A stretch of DNA of 64,000 bases, taken from positions 12,176,462-12,240,461 of the forward strand of contig NC_134034.1 of assembly GCF_964204645.1 (NCBI RefSeq), in the 5' to 3' direction. Made by a program: the position numbers and the translations under genes. The notes below the pieces were generated by a model. That model searched no databases. It saw nothing but the letters and a program-made list of their open reading frames with translations, and was not told the origin of the DNA. Numbering within the stretch: position 1 is the first letter of the stretch; each line of letters begins with the position of its first letter. Source of the DNA: Tubulanus polymorphus. Taxonomy: Eukaryota; Nemertea; Palaeonemertea; Tubulaniformes; Tubulanidae. Of the stretch, positions 37,272 to 48,113 are shown in pieces.

Positions 37272-39163
37272 ATGATGGGTATGCACAGGCAGTTGTACGC
37301 GATGTGGCTGATGTTCTTGACGGCCAGTTTTATAACAATTATCTGGATCGCTGTCAATATTCACTTGTACGGTTGGAACTGCGATAATATATGCGCAGGT
37401 AAGAGATTCACCTCCAGCACATGGGAGCCCTTCACCCGACTGACAGGGTTCGTGAGGAGCCCTTCACCCGACTGACAGGGTTCGTGAGGAGCCCTTCACC
37501 CGACTGACAGGATTCATGGGAGCCCTGCACCTGACTGACAGGATTCATGAGAGCCCTGCACCTGACTGACAGGGTTCGTGAGGAGCCCTTCACCCGACTG
37601 ACAGGGTTCGTGAGGAGCCCTTCACCTGACTGACAGGATTCATGGGAGCCCTGCACCTGACTGACAGGATTCATGGGAGCCCTGCACCTGACTGGTAGGG
37701 TTCATGGGAGCCCGTCAGCCGACAAGCAAGGCTCAATGGGAACCCTTAACCCGACTGGCACGGCTCATGGGGAGCCCTTCATCCGACGGGTAGGGTTCAT
37801 GGGGAGCCCTTCGCCCAACTGGAAGGGTTCATGGGATGCCCTTCACCTGACTGACAGGGTTCATGGATAGCCTTTCATCCGACTAGCAGAGTTCATGGCG
37901 AAACCCTCCTTGACACCAATAAATTCATTAGTATGATGTTGTTGATGTTTTGCAGGTTGTGTCTCTTTAGTGTTAGTCGTTATAACCGGTATCATCAGTG
38001 ATATTCGCAGCCGAGATCCCAGTGATTCTCACTCCTGGTCCAGTCTCTATCACCAATACTACGAAGTTGTAAGAACACTAACCACCGGCAGATGGCGCTA
38101 CGCTCAGTTTATACGTCACTCGCTGGACGTCGCCAAGCAGCAAGAAGCCTTCCTAGTCAATCTACTGAAGGAAGCAAGTCACACAGAATACGGCAGGAAA
38201 TTCGGATTCGCCGAAATTAACGACGTAAAGAGATTCCGACAGCAGGTGCCACTGTCTAAATACGACAGTTACCGTGAACTGGTGAATAGGATGCTAGAAA
38301 CAGACGCCGGGGACCTGGTCAGTCCGGGTAAAGCCATCAAATACGGTATGACGTCGGGAACCACTGGTCCGAATAAACACATACCTTACAATTATAAAGC
38401 TTGGAATACGCTCGTAAACGACTACCTGTATTTAATCAGATACACTGAATACAAGCACGGTATGACTGCACGAGCAGGACTTCGTAAAATCCTCGAGCTT
38501 CTAATCCTGCATAAACCGAATCTAAACCGTTTTGGTAAACCAGTCGCCGGTATACTGGTGCTAGTGGGCGAGCAGGCTTATTCGGTAAAACCGGACTGTA
38601 TGCGAGGACGGAAACTGAGTGAATCGTTACAGATGTACATTCAGGCGCGGATTGCTTTACAAGAACCAAAACTACAATTCATACAAGGCTCATTCCCGAC
38701 TATTATGCGCAGTTTCGTTTCCACGATCGAATCTCGCTGGCAGGAAATCTGTGACGACATCGAACGCGGTACATTGACCGACAAACTCGACCTTGACATC
38801 GACCTGCGCCGTCAGATCGTCTGCCAGCTGAAGCCGGATAAAGCTCGCGCTGATGAACTGAGAATGTTGTTCGGCGAAGGTTTCGATAAGTTGCTCAGTC
38901 GCGTGTGGCCGGAGTTGCAGATGGTTGCACAGGTGACGACTGGAGCGTTCACTCATGAGTCAGCTGTCATCAGAGCCAAATATCTGAACGATTCTGTAAT
39001 GATGAAGTCTATAATGTATGGAGCTACTGAAGGCTTATATGGTATCACTATGCCTGGTGTTCCTGATGGTCATTATGTTCCGATGTTACCGCTACAGTTT
39101 CTAGAATTTATACCTCGTAACGAATGTGAACTCGACAAACCGACCACAAGACTAGCTCATCAG
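37272..39163 (+). CDS. GHDC-like: GH3/GHDC-like variable cassette 1
   Basis: Exon 1 is 37,272-37,398 and exon 2 is 37,956-39,163 (phase 1 junction, GTAAG donor, TGCAG acceptor). Exon 1 starts MMGMHRQLYA and supplies an N-terminal hydrophobic anchor; a second hydrophobic stretch (LVLVVITGII) opens exon 2. Exon 2 carries motif I (MTSGTTGPNKHIPY) and motif II (SIMYGATEGLYG) of the GH3 branch of acyl-adenylate-forming enzymes, and ends RLAHQ in phase 0 at a CAG|GTTTAT donor. Motif III is absent, so the protein would be incomplete unless spliced to the shared exons from 61,115. Family knowledge: plant GH3 proteins adenylate acyl acids and join them to amino acids; the animal GHDC reaction is not established. 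The frame runs 78 codons past the donor, to 39,397. It belongs to the PNKHIPYNYKAW class and is the first cassette seen. Confidence 0.88.
37403..37905. repeat. ~30-bp minisatellite inside intron 1 of cassette 1
   Basis: Units of GGAGCCCTTCACCCGACTGA then CAGGGTTCRTG recur about 16 times, degenerating to the right. They fill nearly the whole 557-bp intron; other cassettes lack it. Confidence 0.9.
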
Positions 39164-39319
39164 GTTTATGAATATTCTTTTCTCATTTCTTTCATCATCT
39201 TAACCTTACTTATCATCGATTATGTTCATCTATTTCATTCCTCATTTACCAGGCATTTCATGTGGTTTTTTCCCATTACAAAAAAATGTAATATGTTTTA
39301 TAACGTACTCGGGCCAGAT

Positions 39320-39469
39320 TTCAAAGGTGACACGATAAGATATAGTAAAATCTATGTCAACAAAGATACCTTAGTATTTAAAGAAATATCTATATAAACT
39401 GCCATTCGATGACAGATACCAGAATCACGAGACGGCATTCTGCGAGTTGCGGTTTCAAGGTATTGTAAG
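39320..39469 (+). promoter_or_regulatory. Promoter-like block of cassette 2
   Basis: ACACGATAAGATATAGTAAA (GATA-type core), ATCTATGTCA, ATATCTATATAAACTGCC, GACAGATACC and ATCACGAGAC are shared with cassettes 3-5. No experimental support. Confidence 0.5.
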
Positions 39470-41124
39470 ATGGGTATGCATAGACGGTTACATGCGTTAT
39501 GGCTGGTGATTTCGACGACCAGTTTTGTCACGATGACCTGGATCGTTGTCAATATTCACTTGTACGGTTTGAACTGCGATACTATATGTGCAGGTAAGGA
39601 GCAACTGTTTCCAAATAATATCGATTGAAAATTCTGGACCAAAACACATGAAGACTTATAGTGCCTAATAGGTTAACGTGATTGTATCGATAACTTTCGC
39701 TACTACATCGTAGTATATAGTGGCATAGTGTCGTCATCAGGTAGATGAGACCTGTTGAAGCTTACATGCACTTAACTGATTAGCCCGTGTTCTTAAAACA
39801 ATCAAGGTTACCTACCGTTCAACCAGTCTTCGCAATTATTGATTTTAAACGGCTACAAATTCAAGGCAACTTCAACCAATCCTGATATGACCTTCGATGC
39901 TGTTGATGTTTTGCAGGTTGTGTGTGCTCAGTGTTAGTCGTTATAACCGGTATTATCAGTGATATTCGCAGCCGAGATCCCAGTGATTCTCACTCCTGGT
40001 CCAGTCTCTATCACCAATACTACGACGTCGTGAAAACACTGACCACTGGTAGGCGGCGCTACGCTCAATTCATACGTCACTCGTTGGACGTCGCCAAGCA
40101 ACAAGAAGCCGTTCTTGTTGATCTGATGAGGGAAGCAAGTCACACAGAATACGGCAGAAAATTCAGATTCGCCGAGATTAACGACGTAAAGAGATTCCGA
40201 CAGCAGGTGCCACTGTCTAAATACGACAGTTACCGTGAACTGGTGAATAGGATGATAGAAACAGACGCCGGGGACCTGGTCAGTCCGGGTAAAGCTATCA
40301 AATACGGTATGACGTCGGGAACCACTGGTCCAAACAAACACATACCATTCAACTATAAAGCTTTGAATATGATTGTAAGTGACTTGATCTATTTACGCAG
40401 ATACACCGAGTACAAACATAGTTTGACCGCGAGAGCGGGGCTTCGTAAAATCCTTGAGCTTCGTATCCCGCATAGGCCGAATCTAAACCGTTTCGGCAAA
40501 CCTGTCGCCGGGATAATGGCGCTAGTTGGCGAACAGGCTTATTCGGTAAAACTAGACTGTATGGGAGGGTGTAAACTGAGTGAATCGGTACAGATGTACA
40601 TTCAGGCGCGGATCGCTTTACAAGAATCAAAACTACAATTCATACAAGGCTCATTCCCGACTATTATGCGCAGTTTCCTTACTACGATCGAATCTCGCTG
40701 GCAGGAAATCTGTGACGACATCGAACGCGGTACGTTGACCGATAAACTCGACCTTGACATTGACCTGCGCCGGCAGATCGTCTGCCAACTGAAGCCGGAT
40801 AAAGCTCGTGCGGATGAACTGAGAATGATATTCGGTGAAGGTTTTGATAAGTTGCTCAGTCGAATGTGGCCGGAGTTGCAGATGGTTGCACAGGTGACGA
40901 CTGGAGCGTTCACTCACGAATCGGCTGTCATCAGAGCCAAATATCTGCACGATTCTGTAATGATGAAGTCTACAATGCACGGAGCTACTGAAGGTGTATA
41001 TGGTATCACTATGCCTGGTGTTCCTGATGGTCATTATGTTCCGATGTTACATCTACAGTTTCTAGAATTCATACCTCGTAACGAATGTGAACTCAGCAAA
41101 CCGACCACCAGACTAGCACATCAG
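39470..41124 (+). CDS. GHDC-like: GH3/GHDC-like variable cassette 2
   Basis: Exon 1 is 39,470-39,593 and exon 2 is 39,917-41,124; together 444 codons. Using its numbering, the anchor spans about residues 8-33, a second hydrophobic stretch 45-56, motif I (TSGTTGPNKHI) 174-184 and motif II (HGATEGVYGI) 396-405. Exon 1 is the most divergent of the PNKHIP class (MGMHRRLHALWLVISTTSF). It also has changes in otherwise fixed places: KLDCMGGCKL for KPDCMRGRKL, and CELSKP for CELDKP. It is intact, with a GTAAG donor after exon 1 and a CAG|GTTTAT donor after exon 2. Its predicted role is the N-terminal anchor and variable adenylation half of a GH3-type enzyme completed by the shared 3' exons. The frame stays open for 44 more codons into the spacer, hydrophobic because the DNA is T-rich. 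Confidence 0.88.
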
Positions 41125-41284
41125 GTTTATAAATCTTTTTCCTTCATTTTACCAGTACTTATCGTAAATTTCGTTTCAATTCTTTGTTTTCTTATTTCTC
41201 ATTTTTTACGCCTCCGGGCTACTTGTTTGTTTTTCATAGCGAATGATTGCATGTTTTAACAAAGTGCTCGGGCCTGATTTTTAA

Positions 41285-41447
41285 GTATGACACGATAAGA
41301 TATAGTAAACTCAATGTCACAAAATGACGACAGTTGTTATACGCATATAAACTATGTGTATGACGTAATCGCCTGAGGATAGTTATCAGATCAGGATCAC
41401 GAGACTCATAAGACATTTTGTGACTTCTCGGTTTAACTGGTGTTTGT
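41285..41447 (+). promoter_or_regulatory. Promoter-like block of cassette 3
   Basis: GACACGATAAGATATAGTAA, TGTCACAAAATGACGACAGT, TAGTTATCAG, ATCACGAGAC and AAGACATTTTGTGACT precede the ATG pair, in the same order as in cassettes 2, 4 and 5. Confidence 0.5.
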
Positions 41448-43210
41448 ATGATGGGTATGCACAGGCAGTTGTACGCGTTATGGCTGATGTTTTTAACGGC
41501 CAGTTTTATCACAATTATCTGGATCGCTGTCAATATTCACCTGTACGGTTTGAACTGCGATACTATATGCGCAGGTAAGGAGCGACTGCTTTCAAATAAG
41601 TGAATCATAAATTCTAGACTGATGCACGTGAAGACTTATAGTACTTACTAGGTTATCTTGATTTTATTAGTAACTTAAGCTTCTAGTACACAGTGTTACC
41701 ATCAGGGGCCGGTTGCATAGTCATGGCTTAGACTTAAGACCAGTCTAAGACCAACTCAGTTCTATAGCCCATCTAACAACTTAAGACCAGTCTTAAGATT
41801 TAGGACCACTTTTGGGCTTAAGTCACGACTGTGCAACTGGCCCCAGGTTAATGAAACCTGATGAAGCACTAGTAGCTACTTTTTCTTATAAACTCAAGGT
41901 AACCTACGAGCAATTAGTTTTCAAGTGTATTGATTTTACACGGCAATTGATTTTAGAGAACCTCAACCAACCCCGATATTTATGACCATTGATGTTTTGC
42001 AGGTTGCGCATGTTCAGTGTTCGTCGTTATAACCGGTATTATCAATGATATTCGCAGTCGAGATCCCAGTGATTCTCACTCCTGGTCCAGTCTCTACCGT
42101 CAATACTACGACGTCGTCAAAACTCTGACCACCGGTAGATGGCGCTACGTTCAATTCATACGTCACTCGTTGGACGTCGCCAAGCAACAAGAAGCCGTTC
42201 TTGTTGATCTGATGAAGGAAGCAAGTCACACAGAATACGGCAGGAAATTCAGATTCGCCGAAATTGATGACGTAAAGAAATTCCGACAGCAGGTGCCACT
42301 GTCTAAATACGACAGTTACCGTGAACTGGTGGATAGAATGATAGAAACAGACGCCGGGGACCTGGTCAGTCCGGGTAAAGCTATCAAATACGGTATGACG
42401 TCGGGAACCACTGGTCCAAATAAACACATACCTTACAATTATAAAGCGTGGAATTCTCTCGTGAACGATATGATCTATTTTGCTAGATACACCGAGTACA
42501 AGCACGGTTTGACTGCAAGAGCGGGGCTTCGTAAAACCCTCGGGTTTCTAATGCCACATAAACCGAATCTAAACCGTTTTGGTAAACCAGTCGCTGGTAT
42601 AATGGCGCTAGTTGGTGAGGAGGGTTATTCGGTAAAACCTGACTGTATGCGGGGGCATCATCTGAGTGAATCGGTACAGATGTACATTCAGGCGCGGATT
42701 GCTTTACAAGAAACAAAACTACAATTCATACAAGGCTCATTCCCGACCATAATGCGCAGTTTCGTTTCCACGATCGAATCTCGCTGGCAGGAAATCTGTG
42801 ACGACATCGAACGCGGTACATTGACCGATAACCTCGACCTTGACCTTGACCTGCGCCGGCAGATCGTCTGCCAACTGAAGCCGGATAAAGCTCGCGCTGA
42901 TGAACTGAGAATGTTGTTCGGTGAAGGTTTTGATAAGTTGCTCAGTCGCGTGTGGCCGGACTTGCAGATGGTTGCACAGGTGACAACTGGGGCATTCGCA
43001 CACGAATCGGCTGTCATCAGAGCCAAATATCTGAATGATTCTGTAATGATGAAGGCTGTGGGGTATGGAGGTACTGAAGGTGTATATGGTATCACTATGC
43101 CGGGTGTTCCTGATGGTCATTATGTTCCGATGTTACATCGACAGTTTCTAGAATTTATACCTCGTAACGAATGTGAACTCGACACACCGACCACCAGACT
43201 AGCCCATCAG
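41448..43210 (+). CDS. GHDC-like: GH3/GHDC-like variable cassette 3
   Basis: Exon 1 is 41,448-41,574 and exon 2 is 42,003-43,210. It belongs to the PNKHIPYNYKAW class but has its own pocket residues: NDMIYFARYTEY, GLRKTLGFLMPHKP and GEEGYSVKPDC, and motif II reads AVGYGGTEGVYG (Gly for Ala before TEG). Other private changes are FAHES for FTHES and WPDLQ for WPELQ. It ends RLAHQ at a CAG|GTTAAA donor in phase 0. Intron 1 (428 bp) holds a foldback element at 41,706-41,848. The frame closes 16 codons past the donor. Membrane anchor and motif layout are as in cassette 2; motif III must come from exon 3 at 61,115. Confidence 0.88.
41706..41848. mobile_element. Foldback element inside intron 1 of cassette 3
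   Basis: Inverted ends GGGGCCGGTTGCATAGTCAT and CACGACTGTGCAACTGGCCC enclose TTAAGACCAGTCTAAGACCA and its inverted partner ACTTAAGACCAGTCTTAAG. This is the best-preserved copy of the family that recurs at 7.3, 10.2, 14.4, 28.0, 36.8, 61.6 and 61.8 kb. Confidence 0.82.
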
Positions 43211-43349
43211 GTTAAATATTTTCACCTTTTATCGGTACTTTTTATCAATTTCTTTTAATACTTTTTCATTCCCCAATTACCGATGTTTTACGTGTTCTTT
43301 TTCATAAAAATCGTTGCATGTTTTTGTGTAACGTATAACGACCTGATTT

Positions 43350-43504
43350 AAAGTGCGATACGATAACATACAGTAAAATCTGTGTCACAAATTGGCGACA
43401 GTTGTTAAAGATATATCTATATGAACTGCTAATCGAGGACAGATAACGGGATCACGAGACGAATAAGACATTTTGTGACTGCGCGGTTTTAAGGTGTCTC
43501 TACG
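43350..43504 (+). promoter_or_regulatory. Promoter-like block of cassette 4
   Basis: CGATACGATAACATACAGTA, GTCACAAATTGGCGACAGTT, AGATATATCTATATGAACTG, ATCACGAGAC and AAGACATTTTGTGACTGCGC precede the start. The GATA core is altered to GATAAC. Confidence 0.5.
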
Positions 43505-45126
43505 ATGGGTATGCATAGGCAATTAAACGCGTTATGGCTGATGTTTTTGACGGCCAGTTTTATCGCAATGATCTGGATCGCTGTCAATATTCACCTGTAC
43601 GGTTTGAACTGCGACACTATATGCGCAGGTAAGGAGCGACTGCTTCCAATTATTATCGATTGCAGATTCTAGCCCGCGACGACTATAGTGCTAAGCACGT
43701 TAGGTTGATATAAATAGTAACTAATAGCCTAATAGTGTATAGTAGATTGTTCGGGTAAACAACCTGATTAAGCTACTTTTGACAAGTAGCGAAAGCTTGT
43801 ATTTCTCGTGATACCAGTCTTCGTGTTTTTTTTTTTAATATTTTGCACTGCTAAAAATTCTAGACGACCTCGTACAACCCCGATATTCATGACCTTTGAT
43901 GCTGTTGATGTTTTGCAGGTTGCGCATGTTCAGTATTAGTCGTTATAACCGGTATTATCAGTGATATTCGCAGCCGAGATCCCAGTGATTCTCACTCCTG
44001 GTCCAGTCTCTATCACCAATACTACGACGTCGTCAAAACCCTGACCACTGGTAGGTGGCGCTACGCTAAATTCATACGTCACTCGCTAGATGTCGCCAAG
44101 CAACAAGAAGCCTTTCTAGTCGATCTGATGAGGGAAGCAAGTCACACGGAATACGGCAAGACATTTCGATTCACCGAAATTGACGATCTAAAAAGATTCC
44201 GACAGCAGGTGCCACTGTCTAAATACGACAGTTACCGTGAACTGGTGGATAGGATGATAGAAACAGACGCCGGGGACCTGGTCAGTCCGGGTAAAGCCGT
44301 CAAATACGGTATGACGTCGGGAACCACTGGACTGAATAAACACATACCGTACAATAATAAAGCGTGGACAATGATTTATAACTATTTTCATTATTTCTGC
44401 AGATACGTCGAATACAATCACGGTGTAACTTCAAGGGTGGGATTGGGCAAATTATTGGAGCTTCGCATCTCACATAAACTAAAAGTTAACCGTTTCGGCA
44501 AACCGATCGCTGGGGTATTAGTTTTACTTGGTGAGCAGGCTTATTCGGTAAAACCGGACTGTATGCGAGGGCACGAATTGAGTGAATCGGTACAGATGTA
44601 CATTCAGGCGCGGATTGCTTTACAAGAATCAAAACTACAATCCATACAAGGCTCATTCCCGACTATAATGCGCAGTTTCGTTTCCACGATCGAATCTCGC
44701 TGGCAGGAAATCTGTGACGACATCGAACGCGGTACATTGACCGACAAACTCGACCTTGACCTTGACCTGCGCCGTCAGATCGTCTGCCAGCTGAAGCCGG
44801 ATAAAGCTCGCGCTGATGAACTGAGAATGTTGTTCGGTGAAGGTTTTGATAAGTTGCTCAGTCGCGTGTGGCCGGAGTTGCAGATGGTTGCACAGGTGAC
44901 GACTGGAGCGTTCACTCACGAGTCAGCTGTCATCAGAGCCAAATATCTGAACGATTCTGTAATGATGAAGTTTAACTTGTATGGAGGTACTGAGGGTTTA
45001 TATGGTATCACTATGCCTGGTGTTCCTGATGGTCATTATGTTCCGATGTTACCGCTACAGTTTCTAGAATTTATACCTCGTAACGAATGTGAACTCGACA
45101 CACCGACCACCAGATTAGCACATCAG
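43505..45126 (+). CDS. GHDC-like: GH3/GHDC-like variable cassette 4
   Basis: Exon 1 is 43,505-43,628 and exon 2 is 43,919-45,126. It is the sole member of its class: motif I reads TSGTTGLNKHIPYNNKAW, followed by NYFHYFCRYVEYNHGV, SRVGLGKLLELRISHKLKV and AGVLVLLGEQ. Motif II is FNLYGGTEGLYG. The block between motif I and GEQ resembles cassettes 7 and 9 more than 1-3 (SRVGLGK, LLGEQ), as if the pocket were exchanged into an otherwise common scaffold. It ends at a CAG|GTTGTT donor. After the donor comes TTCCTCATTTTCCAG near 45,190 and an AATAAA at 45,233, the best candidate for private polyadenylation of any cassette. The frame closes 28 codons past the donor. Confidence 0.88.
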
Positions 45127-45308
45127 GTTGTTAAATTATTTTTCATTATCCTCCAATACTTTTTATCAATAACGTTTCATTTTTTCATTCCTCATTTTCC
45201 AGGCTTCTAGTACTTGTTGTTTTTTTTTTTCAAATAAAAAACCGTGAACTCGGGCCGATGTTCTGACTACGATCTGTTCGGGTCGTTATGCGACCTGAGC
45301 TTGGCTAA

Positions 45309-45458
45309 AATGTGAGACGATAAGATAGAGTAAAATCTATGTCACGCAATGACGGCAGTTGTTAAACATATCTGTGACGAAATCGCCTGATAATAGTTAT
45401 CAGGATCACGAGACCCATGGAACGGCCTGTGAATGTGTGGTTTCAAGGTTTTTTTTCT
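45309..45458 (+). promoter_or_regulatory. Promoter-like block of cassette 5
   Basis: GAGACGATAAGATAGAGTAA (GATA core), TGTCACGCAATGACGGCAGT, TAGTTATCAGGATCACGAGA and the GTGTGGTTTCAAGG block are shared with the neighbours. Confidence 0.5.
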
Positions 45459-46872
45459 ATGATGGGTATGCATAGGCAGTTATACACGTTATGCCTGATG
45501 TTTTTGACGGCCAGTTTTGTCACGATGATCTGGATCGCTGTCAATATTCACCTGTACGGTTTGAACTGCGATACTTTATGCGCAGGTAAGGAGCGACTGC
45601 TTCAAATTAATATCGATTGTAAATGCTAGAGTACGCAGAGACTAAGAATGTTAATGTTTTGCAGGTTGTGTGTGTTTAGTGTTAGTCGTCATAACCGGTA
45701 TTATCAGTGATATTCGCAGCCGAGATCCCAGTGATTCTCACTCCTGGTCCAGTCTCTATCACCAATACTACGACGTCGTGAAAACACTGACCACTGGTAG
45801 GTGGCGCTACGCTCAATTCACACGTCACTCGTTGGACGTCGCCAAGCAACAAGAAGCCGTTCTTGTTGATCTGATGAGGGAAGCAAGTCACACAGAATAC
45901 GGCAGGAAATTCAGATTCGCCGAAATTAATGACGTAAAGAAATTCCGACAGCAGGTGCCACTGTCTAAATACGACAGTTACCGTGAACTGGTGGATAGGA
46001 TGATAGAAACAGACGCCGGGGACCTGGTCAGTCCGGGTAAAGCCATCAAATACGGTATGACGTCGGGAACCACTGGTCCAAATAAACATATACCATTCAA
46101 CTATAAAGCGTGGAATTCACTCATGAACGATTACCTGTATTTAGTCAGATACACTGAATACAAACACGGTATGACTGCAAGAGCAGGACTTTGTAAAATC
46201 CTCGAGCTTCTAATCCTGCATAAACCAAATTCAAACCGTTTTGGTAAACCAGTCGCTGGTATAATGGTGCTAGTGGGCGAGCAGTCTTATTCGGTAAAAC
46301 CGGACTGTATGCGAGGACGGAAACTGAGTGAATCGGTACAGATGTACATTCAGGCGCGGATTGCTCTACAAGAACCAAAACTACAATTCATACAAGGTCT
46401 TTTTCCGACTATTATGCGTAGTTTCCTTACTACGATCGAATCTCGCTGGCAGGAAATCTGTGACGACATCGAACGCGGTACATTGCCCGATAACCTCGAC
46501 CTTGACCTCAACCTGCGCCAGCAGATCGTCTACCAGCTGAAGCCGGATAAAGCTCGCGCTGATGAACTGAGAATGTTGTTCGGTGAAGGTTTTAATAAGT
46601 TGCTCAGTCGCGTGTGGCCGGAGTTGCAGATGGTTTTACAAGTGACGACTGGAGCGTTCACTTCTGAATCGGCTGTCATCAGAGCCAAATATCTGCACGA
46701 TTCTGTAATGATGAAGGCTATCGAGTATTGGGGTACTGAGGGTTTATATGGTATCACAATGCCTGGTGTTCCTGATGGTCATTATGTTCCGATGTTACAT
46801 CTACAATTTCTAGAATTTATACCTCGTAACGAATGTGAACTCGACAAACCGACCACCAGACTAGCTCATCAG
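45459..46872 (+). CDS. GHDC-like: GH3/GHDC-like variable cassette 5
   Basis: Exon 1 is 45,459-45,585 and exon 2 is 45,665-46,872. The intron is only 79 bp, against 290-557 bp elsewhere. An in-frame ATG at 45,417 could add MERPVNVWFQGFFS ahead of the usual MMGMHRQ start; I keep 45,459 because it matches the other cassettes. Class PNKHIPFNYKAW, with NDYLYLVRYTEY. Private changes are numerous: GLCKILEL, PNSNRF, QGLFPTIM, LPDNLDLDLNLRQQIVYQL, EGFNKLL and VLQVTTGAFTSES, and motif II has AIEYWGTEGLYG with Trp at the second position. It is the most divergent PNKHIP-class exon 2 but still fully open. The donor is CAG|GTTTTT, and the sequence after it matches cassettes 7 and 9. Confidence 0.87.
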
Positions 46873-48113
46873 GTTTTTAAAATCTTTTTACATCATTCTA
46901 TTGGTATATTTCGTCAATTTAGTTTTTTTTTATTTTCATTCCTCATTTCCCAAGTGTTTAGGTGTTTTTTTCTCAGATAACGATTAAAATCAATATAGCT
47001 GCAAGGCAGCGATAACATGTTTTCTACACCTCTTACATTTGAACTCAGGGGAATGACCATAGAATATACAAGGTTTATAAGGTAAATTCATTGCCGGGAA
47101 TTCGAAGCTGATATTATGATAAGAGAAAATAATGGAGAATGTGACTGAAATGGATGTTTGATTCGGATATTCCCGGAGTATTCCATTTATTTTGGCAAAT
47201 GAATAATGCTCACAGCACAAACAAACGAAGAGTATGTGATATCCTACAGCAATTATATACCTACCTACAAGAATCCTTGAAATTGAAATATTTGATAATT
47301 TCAAGTTTTACCTCATTTGTTGATGGTGTTCTGTTCCGTAAATAACGAGTTTAAAATCGGATGCATACCACATACATGGAATCCACTAGTTCAGAGTGTC
47401 TGTTATATTTTAGTCAGAATTTATTATCGCGTCAAGATGCTGCTACTAGTCGAATTTGATAGGACATAAATTTTTAGAACGCTCGCGAAAGGGGAATGGA
47501 AAATAATATCACGAAAATAACAATAGTTTCCTGCGAAGTTATCAGTGATGATAATTTAATTTTCTTTTCTGCGCTCCACTGCGTTTCAGAGCAGTTTACA
47601 TACTTAAGTAAAAAAGTGCTCGATGCTTTATAACGCAGTCCTGTCAGACAACTGGATATACAGTCGACCTCGCAATAATCGTCAATTTAGGGACCGGCTC
47701 AAAAGTAACGATTCATCTAATTGACGGATTAAGTGCATTGTGACTTTCTGACTCATATCACCAGTCTCTGTTTTTCAATATCTACTATGAATGAATGAGA
47801 ACATGCGATGAGGTCGTCGTGATTCATGTATGTATCGATTTTCTGTGTGTATTTGCTACAAAGCTATAGGGTCTGTGTCAAGGCAATATGGCCTAATAAA
47901 CGCGGCACCTGCTGATTAATATTCATTTGTGCAGCGACGGTTTAACTGATATCATTACGTATGAGCAGTACTTATAAACGGACTTGATGTAGCAGTGTCT
48001 ATGCAATAAAATGACAGCTCAGTCGCTATAGATATCTAGCGAAACCGGCCGAACTAGTTTTCTGGCTAAATGAGAATATTTCATTCTGTGACAGCGCGGT
48101 GTAAGGCGTTTTT
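46873..48113. repeat. 1.24-kb spacer A, copy 1 of 3
   Basis: Spacer between cassettes 5 and 6, nearly repeated at 52,334-53,569 and 57,788-59,033. It contains the dispersed block GCTGCAAGGCAGCGATAACA and a pogo-like terminal sequence CAGTCGACCTCGCAATAATC (47,661). No 3' constant exon is present: I looked for YRTGD-like and LGQLLN-like coding and saw none. The open frames in it are unsupported. Confidence 0.8.
47990..48113 (+). promoter_or_regulatory. Promoter-like block of cassette 6
   Basis: ATGCAATAAAATGACAGCTC, ATAGATATCTAGCGAAACCG, GAACTAGTTTTCTGGCTAAA and TTCATTCTGTGACAGCGCGG. These are related to the cassette 1-5 blocks (TGACGACAGT, GATATCTATAYGAA, TTTTGTGACTGCGCGG) but diverged. Confidence 0.45.

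Noticed and set aside
38690-38956. Minus-strand 88-aa frames repeated inside every exon 2 (MSERSSRHLCNHLQ type)
   Set aside because: Shadow frames opposite the conserved GH3 coding sequence. They recur only because exon 2 is duplicated.
39164-39397. Hydrophobic C-terminal tail of cassette 1 read past the donor
   Set aside because: The sequence after the CAG|GT is T-rich intron-like, differs between cassettes and ends at arbitrary stops. I treat it as intron unless transcripts show retention.
46990-47345. Open frames in spacer A (104 aa minus, 63 aa plus), also at 52,451-52,798 and 57,904-58,259
   Set aside because: Copies carry indels that shift or shorten the frame (for example near 52,572), so no coding constraint is apparent.
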